Source: Acinonyx jubatus
Lineage: Eukaryota > Chordata > Mammalia > Carnivora > Felidae
Length of the DNA: 64,000 bases
Direction: 5' to 3'
NCBI RefSeq assembly: GCF_027475565.1
Contig: NC_069382.1
Coordinates: 186,308,786-186,372,785 of the forward strand
Shown: piece after piece, positions 55,851 through 64,000 of the stretch
Layout of the letters: each line of letters begins with the position of its first letter
Position numbering within the stretch: position 1 is the first letter of the stretch
The notes under the pieces: generated by a model
What the model saw: the letters and a program-made list of their open reading frames with translations, nothing else
What the model was told of the DNA's origin: nothing
Database searches by the model: none
Made by a program: the position numbers and the translations under genes

Positions 55851-56369
55851 ACTGTACCGCCTGTTGCCTCTCCTAATGACACAGTGTCACAGACCACAAG
55901 CCTTTTATTATCATCCCCATCCAAAAATAACTTGGATAAAACAGGAGGTCAAGGCCTCCATATCTCACTTCATATAGTTCCTGTCATGGATCCTCTTTAA
56001 AAAACCAAACCAAACCAAAACAAAACAAAAAACAGTAAATCAGAGTAATGGAGTTGATTTTCTTCTTGTTATCAGACCTCAGAGATGTTCTTGTCAAACC
56101 TTACCTAACAGGTGAGAGACGCAGACTCAGTTGTGCCCTGGCCCAAGAGAGTGCCTGAAAGAGGTTTGGATGTCTGTCATTCTTTTTTTCTTATTAAAAA
56201 ATAATATTTGTGGGACACAATCTAATTGAAGCCTCGGTTTAATTGAGATCTAGTTTAATAATTTTCTGATATCATTTTCAAAGAGTAATAACAGGGTGAC
56301 CTAATAGTGCCCATTTCCCCAGAGACAAATCTTAGGACAGAATAATAAGCCTCGTGTTGCATGGCAAGT
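55851..56369. other. unique DNA
   Basis: A short AACCA/AAAAC-type run (56001-56032) is present. Nothing else is recognised. Confidence 0.45.
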
Positions 56370-56557
56370 CCCTAAATGTGCCTTGCTTCTCCCTTCCAGG
56401 CCTCTACACAGGCTGCTTTCTCAGTCTACAAAGTCTTTCCTCCCCTGGCGCTCTCTTCTGATCTGCCTTACATTCAACAGCTTCTCTCATATTCTTCAAG
56501 ACTTGGTTACATATTCAGTGTCTTCTTTTTTTTCTATTTCTTTCTAGTGTTTATTTA

Positions 56558-56608
<51 letters not shown>

Positions 56609-56820
56609 CACAGAATCCAAAGTAGGCTCCAGGCTCTAAGCTGTCAGCACAGAGCCTGACACAGGGCTCGAATCCACAGACTATGAGATCATGACCTGAG
56701 CTGAAGTCAGACACTTAACCGACTGAGCCACCCAGGAGACCCCATATTCAGTGTCTTCTAAGATGCCTTTTCGTTATCTTTTTACCCACTGCAATTCCTA
56801 GAGTTCTAATAGCAATTTAG
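56370..56820 (+). mobile_element. L2 LINE remnant, sense, split by a SINE
   Basis: 'gcctctacacaggctgcttt', 'tctacaaagtctttcctccc' and 'tcttcaagacttggttacat' correspond to the L2 region before '..ctcaaatgtcacctcctc', here 'attcagtgtcttctaagatgcc', which resumes after the SINE. Confidence 0.65.
56527..56742 (-). mobile_element. SINEC, antisense (felid-type)
   Basis: T-rich end, an exceptionally long pure GA run (about 56563-56602), 'aagctgtcagcacagagcct', 'tatgagatcatgacctgagc' and the head ending 'gagccacccaggagacc'. Perfect 17-bp target duplication catattcagtgtcttct at 56510-56526 and 56743-56759. Confidence 0.97.
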
Positions 56821-56829
56821 ATAGCATAA

Positions 56830-57035
56830 CACAGACTAAAAGCATCTGTTCTGGAAGCAAGTAGATCCTAATTTGTCAAGCTTGTGATATATACTAGCTG
56901 TGTGTTCTTGGGTGAGTGTCCCAACCCCACTAAGCCTGATCTTCTATCAGGTGGCTGTGTGAGGATTGAATGACTATATAATTGAGAATGGTCCTGGCAT
57001 AGAAAGACCCTAAATAAATATTAGCTATTATTTTT
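56830..57035 (+). mobile_element. MIR SINE remnant
   Basis: 'ctagctgtgtgttcttgggt', 'gtggctgtgtgaggattgaa' and 'ggtcctggcatagaaagacc' with 'taaataaatattagctatta' match the sense MIR from core to 3' end. Confidence 0.85.
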
Positions 57036-57399
57036 ATTGTATCAAGTGCATATCAAAATGCATGCAGAATTTTCAATTATTTTCTCTTTTAGAATGGGTG
57101 CTTTTTTATTGACATATAGTTGACACACAATGAGAATTAGTACCTTTTGAAGGAACAAATGTGATTTTAGTGTCTTGTCTTTATACTGCTGATGGCTGAT
57201 GCTATGGGAGTGAGAGAAATTCTTGTTCATTTATCCTTGTTGTCACTTCCTTTAAACATGTCTCAACTGAATTCCCTAAGTTTGTTTCTATCCAATCATC
57301 TGCCAAATTTTTAGGTCTTAAACCTTGACTCATAATGACACCTCTCCCTTCCTTTCACCCTTTTTAAACATTTTGTACATTGTTCATTCTACGCCTTTC

Positions 57400-58105
57400 G
57401 CATTGACTCCCTTTCTTCCGTGCCAAAGGCATCTGAGTTAATCCAATCCTCATTTCCTCTCATTCTCTTTCTCCAACCATCTCTGGTGATTCACAACTTC
57501 TCGTACATTTGGTGTCTCCAGTTCCAACATTCTATTCTCCATGTAGATATATTTATTTCTCCCCAAATGGCTCTTATCATATTACTCCCTGCTAAAAATA
57601 ATTTATTGGCTGCCCATGTCTTAAAAATGGGAAATCTCACATATTTGTTGCAGATTGTAGTGAAGACACACTGCTTATTTTTACCTTATTCATTTTCTCC
57701 CCTTATTGAAACCGTATGGTTTATGCTTCCATAACATACCCCCACGCTTTTCCATCTCCAGCCTTTTAACCATTCCTTTGTCTAAAAAGCCCTCCTGCTC
57801 AAACTTTGCCTGTGGAAATAAAGTTGTCTCACAAAGGCCATCTCACCTGTCACTTTCCCCATGAAATCGTTCTTCATTACCTCACTCTTTTCCCAGGTCC
57901 AGATGCTACAATTTCTCCTTGCTTGTATTTCCATGGCCTTTTGTCTTTTATTTACAAAATTTCTCCTATGCTTTGTGTGATGGGATTTTGTCTCCTTCCC
58001 TTACAAATTTTAAATTCCTTGTATTTTAACCACCTTGATAATCATCTCCCTTCTGAAGTTAAGTGCAGTGCTTTGCATCAAATAAAGGCTCAGATCCTGA
58101 ATTGA
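57400..58105 (+). mobile_element. L2-like LINE remnant, sense
   Basis: A long pyrimidine-rich protein-like region includes 'ttattggctgcccatgtctt', 'caggtccagatgctacaatttctcc' and a terminal 'aagtgcagtgctttgcatca' plus 'aataaaggctcag'. The layout resembles an L2 ORF end and 3' UTR, strongly diverged. A short L1 3'-like scrap (ttattgacatatagttgaca) lies just before it at 57107. Confidence 0.5.
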
Positions 58106-59200
58106 ATTGTATTATATAACCAGTTAAAATTCCTGGTAATATAGGTATAATTAGAATTATATAAATGCACTTTAAGATAAAATTATCTCTTTCCCCTCGA
58201 GATTTTGAGAGTGACAAACACTGTTGCTGTTCAGGCAACTCTAGCATAAATGTCTTTACCTAAATATCATTATAGTGTTGACACATTGCCTTTGTATGAA
58301 TATTTGGGATCAAAATTGCTGTCTGTCTGCCTTCCAATTACTAGAAAACCCAAACTAGCCAACTCAAGATAGACTTTTAACAAAATACTTCCCTGTAATG
58401 ATAATTTCTTTTGGGCTTCAAACGGACTTATTTACTAGCATTTTGATTTGGAAGTCATTTCTTTTTAGGACCTGAAGGGTTTTTGCACTGCCTGGGGAAT
58501 TGGGCAGCTGCCTTTAATTAGAAAAAGGCCAAGATATTCAACATGCACTAAGATTTGTGATATTTGTGATAGGGTTTGGGTGAGGTGAGGAGAAAGTGTG
58601 GATTCAAGCAGGGTAAAATTACTCATTTTTTTTTGTTTTTTTTTACCTTTTGTATGTTATTTCCTGAGTCAGTAGGAGAAAGGAAAAGTAAGAGTTCTGA
58701 TTTGTATTCGCTAAACACAGGACCCTGGATAGACTCAATGGGTCCACTACCATGATTGCTGGCCAGCATAGAAACTGCTTTTGTGGAGCTTCAGGAAATC
58801 TAGACCTATTTGAATGAGAAACAAATGGTACTAGGGCAATAAAATAAATATTTTCAAGTATGTATTGTTAATTATTTTTTTTAAATTGGGGTTTACACCC
58901 ACATTTGATCCAATAATTCTTAACCTTAATAAAAATGGCATGTTGCAGAATTCTCACCAGAAAGTTGAGAGGTATCTGGAACACAGAAGACAGGTTTGGC
59001 TCACAACACAAAGGCCCTTGACTCCCAGAGTCAGTATTTTTCCTTGAAAATTATTAAGCCCTTCAAATTTTGTTAATAAATCTGTTTGAAGTACAGTTGA
59101 GGAGTATATGCCAGCTAGCTAAAAACAAAATAGGTGCTTCATTTTGTTTATGTATTTTTTTCCTTATTCTTCTCAAGGTGTTTACTACACTTATACAGAC
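58106..59200. other. unique DNA, possible conserved elements
   Basis: No repeat is recognised. The segment 58395-58560 includes 'ctgcctttaattagaaaaag', a homeodomain-type core in complex sequence. Confidence 0.4.
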
Positions 59201-59398
59201 ACGCCTGGGTGGCTCAGTTGGTTGAGCATCTGACTTTGGGTCAGGTCATGATCTCACAATTTTTGACTTCTTGCCTTGCAGTGGGCTCACTGCTGTCAGT
59301 GCAGAGCTCAGTTCTGATCCTCTGTCCCCCTGTCTCTGCCCCTCCCCTGCACATTCTCTCTCTCTCTCTCTCAAAAACAAATAAACATTTTTTAAAAA
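59201..59398 (+). mobile_element. SINEC, sense
   Basis: Head 'acgcctgggtggctcagttggttgagcatctgac', 'gggtcaggtcatgatctcac', 'ctgctgtcagtgcagagctc', (TC)n and tail 'aaaaacaaataaacatt'. I see no clear target duplication. Confidence 0.93.
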
Positions 59399-59479
59399 TG
59401 CAAACTTTTGGGATTGTGAAATAAACAACACAATTTCATTCAGAAAGAAACATTAACCGAAACACATTTTTTTTTTTTT

Positions 59480-60055
59480 TTTAAGGAAATTGGCTTTCCT
59501 CACTTTTCTCTAGAGACCTGGGAATATTATCAAGGACTGAAATAATTAATTGTCACTAAAGGACACACTTATCAAATATCATTTGCATCAATTTACGGTT
59601 CCCTTTTTTCTATATTTAATAGCCAATTAAGATGTCTAAATGTGCCTGTTAAAGAATATCATAGCCATGTTAATAGTGAAGCAACAATTTTATGAAACCT
59701 AATCCAGGAGATCATTCTGAATTTTCTACAGAGGAAATTAGCACTGATAACCATCTTTCTGGCTGCAGAATAAAATGAAATATATCATTTCCATATGTGT
59801 CTATAACACACACAAATATATTTGAATTTTAAGAGCTTGCTAAAATAATAATTCACCTTTGCAAAATTGTCACATCAAGAAACTTGTTTGCCTTAGAAAA
59901 TCAATATTTATTCTATCAAGTATTACTATAAGTATCTCTAAACAATGCATTCTTTAATGCATTTAATTAATTAAATTAATTTAATTTTAGGATAAAAATT
60001 ATCAAGGCCATTGAATGTATAACTGATAGTAATATAATGAATCTTTTAAAAAAAC
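59480..60055. promoter_or_regulatory. candidate conserved enhancer-like segment
   Basis: Repeat-free sequence, rich in homeodomain cores (aataattaattg near 59541, 'agccaattaag') and with a perfect octamer ATTTGCAT at 59581-59588. AT-rich but complex, in the style of developmental enhancers. This is a motif-level impression only. Conservation and activity are unknown. Confidence 0.3.
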
Positions 60056-60061
60056 CTTTTT

Positions 60062-60145
60062 TGGGTGCCTGGGTGGCTCATTTGGTTACATGTTTATCTC
60101 TTGGTTTTGGCTCTTTGTTTAAATAAACATTAAAAAAATTTTTTT
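60062..60145 (+). mobile_element. internally deleted SINEC, sense (~80 bp)
   Basis: It keeps the head (gggtgcctgggtggctcattt, ggttttggctc) and goes straight to 'aaataaacattaaaaaaa'. The B-box side and TC tract are missing. Confidence 0.85.
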
Positions 60146-60149
60146 TAAT

Positions 60150-60359
60150 TAAAAAACTTTAAAAAAATTATTTATTTATTTTGAGAGAGAGAGAGAAAGT
60201 ACAAATAGGGGAGGGGAAGAGAGAGGAAGAGAGAGAAAATCTCAACCAGGCTCCACACTGTCAGTGCAGAGCCTGATGTGGGGCTCAAACTCAGGAACTG
60301 TGAGATCATGACTTGAGCCAAAGTTGGATGCATGAAGGACTGAGCCACCCAGGCACCCC
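60150..60359 (-). mobile_element. SINEC, antisense, tail-to-tail with the previous one
   Basis: 'ttatttatttattttgagag', the GA tract, 'cacactgtcagtgcagagcc', 'tgagatcatgacttgagcc' and the head ending 'gagccacccaggcacccc'. Confidence 0.94.
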
Positions 60360-60361
60360 TA

Positions 60362-60715
60362 AAAAAAACATTTAATTTGATTATAGTTGGCACACCTACT
60401 ACATTAGTTTCAGGTGTACAATATACTGATTCACCATTTCTACATTCTATGCTCACCATAACTATAGCTACATCTGTCACCATATAATACTATTATAATA
60501 TCATTGACTATATTCCTTAAGCCATACCTCTTATTCCCATGACTTAATAATTCCATAACTGGAAGCATATATCTCCCAATCTCCTTCACCCATTTTGTCC
60601 ATCCCCTCAACCTCTTCCCTGTGGCAACCTCAGTTTGTTCTCTGTTGCAGTCATTATTTTTATGATCTTCAAAGTATCTAATTCTGTGGGCATTAATTTT
60701 CTTTTTTCTTTTCAG
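60362..60715 (-). mobile_element. old LINE-1 3' UTR fragment, antisense
   Basis: 'tttgattatagttggcacac', 'tagtttcaggtgtacaatat', 'gctacatctgtcaccatata', 'atcattgactatattcctta' and 'cctgtggcaacctcagtttg' match the reverse-complement 3' end of an older L1 (L1MA-like). It belongs to a different subfamily from the neighbour at 60722. Confidence 0.85.
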
Positions 60716-60721
60716 TTTTTT

Positions 60722-61980
60722 CTTTTTTTTTTTTTTTTTTAGTTTTTTATTTTAACTCCAGTTAGTTAACATACAGTGTTATATTAGTTTCAGGGGTACA
60801 GTATAGTGATTCAACAATTCTATACATCATCCAGTGCTCCTCACATGTGCACTCCTTAATCCCCATCTCTTATCTCACCCATCCCTCCTCCCGCCTCACC
60901 TATGGTAGCTATCAGTTTCTTCTCTATAATTGAGGGTCAGTTTCTTGGTTTCTCTCTCTTTTTTCTTTGCTTGTTTGTTTTGTGTCTTAAATTCCACACG
61001 TGAGTGAAATAATATGGTATTTGTCTTTCTCTGACTTATTTTGCTTAGCATTATACTCTCTAGCTCCATCCATGTTGTTGCAAGTGGCAAGATTTCATTC
61101 TGTTTATGGCTGAATAATACGCCATGGTGTGTGTGTGTGTGTGTGTCTATATATACATGTATATACATATACATACACACTACTTCTTTTTTATCCATGC
61201 ATCTATCAATGGACACTTGGGCTGCTTCCATTCCTTGGTTATCGTAAATAATGCTACTATAAACATAGGAGTGTATGTATACCTTTGAATTCATGTTTTT
61301 GTATTCTTTGGGTAAATACCCAGTAGTGAGAATGCTGGAGAGTAGGGTAGTTCTATTTTTAACTTTCTGAGGAATCTCCATACTGTTTTCCACTGTGACT
61401 GCACCAGTTTACATTCCCAACAAGAGTGCATGAGGGTTCCTTTTTCTCCACATCTTCATCAACACCTGTTGTTTCTTGTGTTGTTGATTTTAGCCATTCT
61501 GACAGGTGTGAGGTGATATCTCATTGTAGTTTGATTTGCATTTCCCTGATGGTAAGTGATGATGAATATCTTTCTTTTCATGACTTTGTTGGCCGTCTGG
61601 ATGTCTTCTTTAAAGAAATGTCTGTTCATGTCTTCTGCCCATTTTAATTGGGTTATTTTGAGGGGGGGTATTGAGTTGTATAAGTTCTTTGTTTATTTTG
61701 GATGCAAACCCTTGATCAGGTATGTCATTTGCAAATATCTTCTAGCATTCCGTAGGTTGCCTTTCTTTTGTTGTTGTCGCTTGCTTCCTTCTCTGCGTAA
61801 AAGCTTTTTGACGTGGTCCTAATAGTTTATTTTTGCTTTTATTTCCCTTGCCTCAGGAGACATGTCTAGAAAAAATTGCTACGGCCAATGACAAAGAGGT
61901 TACTGTCTGCATTCTCTTCTAGGATTTTTATGGTTTCAGGTCTCACATTTAGGTCTTTAATCCATTTTGAATTTATTTTT
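60722..61980 (-). mobile_element. LINE-1, 5'-truncated, antisense
   Basis: A T run of about 18 bases is followed by the 3' UTR ('agttagttaacatacagtgt', 'gtacagtatagtgattcaac'). The ORF2 C-terminus follows in a minus-strand frame (61393-60896) with TGYLPKEYKN, ATTWMELESIMLSKIS and a (GT)n-encoded His/Thr insertion (61127-61148). It ends near 61980 at 'ccattttgaatttattt'. The RT domain is not present. Confidence 0.93.
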
Positions 61981-62096
61981 AATTTTCTTACTTTGCATGG
62001 TATATTGTAGTGCTGAAATTTCTAGACAAATTATGTTCCTATTAAAATCTTTCATTAGAGAACACTGATAAAATCTGCACTCTCTGTTTCAATGAG

Positions 62097-62235
62097 AATA
62101 TGTATATATATATGCACACACACACATATATATATATACACACATATATATAATGAGAATACACACACATACATTCACACACAAACACCTATGTATGTAC
62201 ATATATATGCACATATATGTATCAAATTATGTGTA
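62097..62235. repeat. compound (TA)n/(CA)n region
   Basis: Alternating tatata and cacaca tracts with 'aatgagaata' at 62092 and 62152, suggesting an internal duplication of the array. Confidence 0.85.
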
Positions 62236-62240
62236 TATAT

Positions 62241-63640
62241 ACATAACATTTATTGCGGTATAATATATATTAATAAAATACATTCATTTAAGCATTCAAC
62301 TTGGTAAATTTTGAAAAAAATGTATAGAATATTGTATTCATTACCATAGTTCATATATACAACATTTATCTCCCCCAAAAAGTTCCTTTGTTCTCCTTTA
62401 TATCCATTTCCACAATCTCATTCCAGATGAAGCAAGTTAAGATCTGTTCTTCCCACTGGAGATTAACTTTTCCTGTTCTAGAATTTCATATGTATGGAAA
62501 GATACTGTATACATCTTTATTGCATATTTCGGCATTCACTCATCGTAGAACTTTTGAGGTTTTTGCATGTTATTTGCTCTTGTTGAACACAGTTTTTTAG
62601 CACAGTTTTTTATCACTTTACCTACTGTTAAACAACTTGGTTGTTTCTAATTTGGAGCCACTATGTATAAAGCTTTTATGAGCACTCCCATATAAGTATG
62701 TGTATGTACATATGTCCTTATTTTTATTGATAGATGCCTAGGAGTGGAATTTCTATATTTCATAAATTGTGTATTTACATTTATAAGAAATGCCCAAAGT
62801 AGTTCTTTGGTACTCCAAGGTGGTTTCCACATTTTATACCCCTTGAAATGTGTAATAATTTCAGGTTTTGTACATCTTTGCCAAAACTTGCTATTGCCTG
62901 TCTTTTTAGTTTTAGCTGTCTAGTGAGTATGTTGATAGTTTCTGTGGTTTTAATTGCCATTTCCCCAATAACTAATGTTGTCAAGATCTTTTTCATGGAC
63001 TTATTAGCTGTTTGTGTATCTTCTTTAGTGGACTGTTCAAACTTTTGCCCATTTAAAAAAATTGGGTTGTTTTCTTACTGTGAATTGCAGGTATAATCGG
63101 GATAAAGTTTCTTGTTACAAATATATTTTGCAAATATTTTCTCTCAGTATGTTGCTGTGGACTTGTCTTTGTATTTTCTTCACAGTGTCTTTCAATAAGC
63201 AAATAATATATATATATATATATATATATAATGTCATTTATTAATTTTTTCTTTGTATTTATGTCTCTTGGAGCTCTGTCTAAAAAAAGTTGTTTACCAC
63301 ATGGTCACAAAGATTTCCTTTGATGATTTCTTTTAGAACTTTTATGGTTATAGATTTTTTGTTTATATCCATGTTCCATTTCAAATTAATTTTTATATAT
63401 AATATGTGATAAAGGTTTAGATTATTATTATTTTTTCTAAATACAGATATCTGAATATTGATGCCAACACCATTCACGGAAAAGATTTTCCTTTCTTCAT
63501 TCAATTACTTTGATACTTTTGACAAATATCAATTAATTTTTATGTGATATTTCAGGATTCTATACTGTTCTATTATCCTACATACCTATACTTATGTAGA
63601 TATAACACAAATATTTTTTCCAGACTTAAATTTTCTCCTT
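62241..63640 (-). mobile_element. ancient LINE-1 (L1M-type) 3' half, antisense
   Basis: 'tttattgcggtataatatat', 'tcatttaagcattcaacttgg', 'ttgttctcctttatatccat' and 'gtttgtgtatcttctttagtgg' give way to 'acttttgcccatttaaaaaa' and 'gcaaatattttctctcagta'. This is the known order of 3' UTR and ORF2 end in old L1 copies. No long frame survives. Confidence 0.85.
63203..63231. repeat. (TA)n microsatellite
   Basis: About 12 TA units inside the ancient L1. Confidence 0.9.
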
Positions 63641-63999
63641 TTTATCTGGGATTCTGATCACATGAGTGTCATATTTGTTATTTTTCCTGATACCTGTGGT
63701 CTCAGATTCCATCCAATTTTTCTCCATTTACTTTCTCTCTATTTTCAGATTCAACAATTCATATGGATAGGTCTTCTAGGTCATTGATATTTTCTCCAGT
63801 CATCTTCATTCTGTTATTGAGCCCATCCAGTGATGTTTTCTGTGGTGGTTGTTGTTACTGTATTTTCCAGTTCAAAACTTTCATTTGGTTCTACATTATT
63901 TCTCTCTCTTTACCAAGGATTTCTATTTTCTTCATTTGTTTCCAAGAGGATTTACAATTGCTTGCTGGAGCACTTTTATGAAAGTTGTTTTTCTTAGTC
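63641..63999 (-). mobile_element. L1 ORF1-like / HAL1-like remnant, antisense, cut by the window end
   Basis: 'gtctcagattccatccaatt', 'gaggtcattgatattttctcc'-type sequence, 'gttattgagcccatccagtg' and 'aaaactttcatttggttcta' match the reverse complement of L1 ORF1 or HAL1 coding sequence. Whether it belongs to the same element as 62241-63640 (with a deletion) or is separate is not clear. Confidence 0.6.
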
Positions 64000-64000
64000 T

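Noticed and set aside
60896..61393. 165-codon minus-strand frame as a host gene
   Set aside because: It is the L1 ORF2 C-terminus (MELESIMLSKIS) plus translated microsatellite and 3' UTR.
1..64000. A novel multi-gene system (defence, biosynthetic or similar)
   Set aside because: No intact coding genes or operon-like arrangement exist here. The content is vertebrate non-coding DNA and transposon remnants.

Overview
This is nuclear DNA from a mammal of the order Carnivora, most likely a felid. Three things point there. There are about 17 copies of the tRNA-Lys-derived carnivore SINE (SINEC), with the head 'gcctgggtggctcag', a (TC)n stretch and an 'aaataaataaac' tail. Several of them carry the segment 'ctgacagctcagag.ctggagcctg', which I associate with the cat-family subtype. 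The 7-kb LINE-1 also matches the felid L1 as I know it. Species cannot be read from the sequence.

I find no intact protein-coding gene. Open frames are short and scattered. The only ones with recognisable protein content are broken LINE-1 frames (EN, RT and coiled-coil segments) and remnants of an LINE-2 reverse transcriptase. The window looks like intergenic or deep intronic DNA: AT-rich, with relatively repeat-poor stretches that may hold conserved non-coding elements. One possible 105-bp exon-like segment with good splice signals lies at 20650-20754.

Layout. 1-12 kb: unique DNA with L2, MIR and hAT remnants and SINEs, several with clear target-site duplications (TSDs). 12.5-15 kb: an ancient antisense L2 with RT-coding remnants, interrupted by an MLT1 LTR and a U6 snRNA retropseudogene. 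15-23 kb: mostly unique, with the exon-like segment and a DR1-like motif near 20.4-20.75 kb. 23.4-31 kb: an L1 3' fragment abutting a full-length but dead L1, both antisense. The full-length L1 has a CpG-rich 5' UTR with a perfect CTCF core motif, a three-copy 228-bp tandem array, and a TA microsatellite in place of the end of ORF1. 31.2-31.7 kb: a Tigger DNA transposon remnant. 32-46 kb: mixed SINE, MIR, L2, MLT1 and LTR-like remnants between unique stretches. 46.5-47.9 kb: an old sense L1 end split by two SINEs inside one pair of target duplications. 48-60 kb: unique DNA with MIR, L2, MER5, LTR-like and L1 remnants. 60-64 kb: a pile-up of SINEs and antisense L1 3' ends of different ages.

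Family names come from pattern recognition, not from a RepeatMasker run. Boundaries of old elements are approximate, usually to tens of bases. I did not find a novel gene system. The most interesting items are the structure of the full-length L1 and its CTCF motif, the exon-like segment, the nested insertions that allow relative dating, and a few candidate enhancers.
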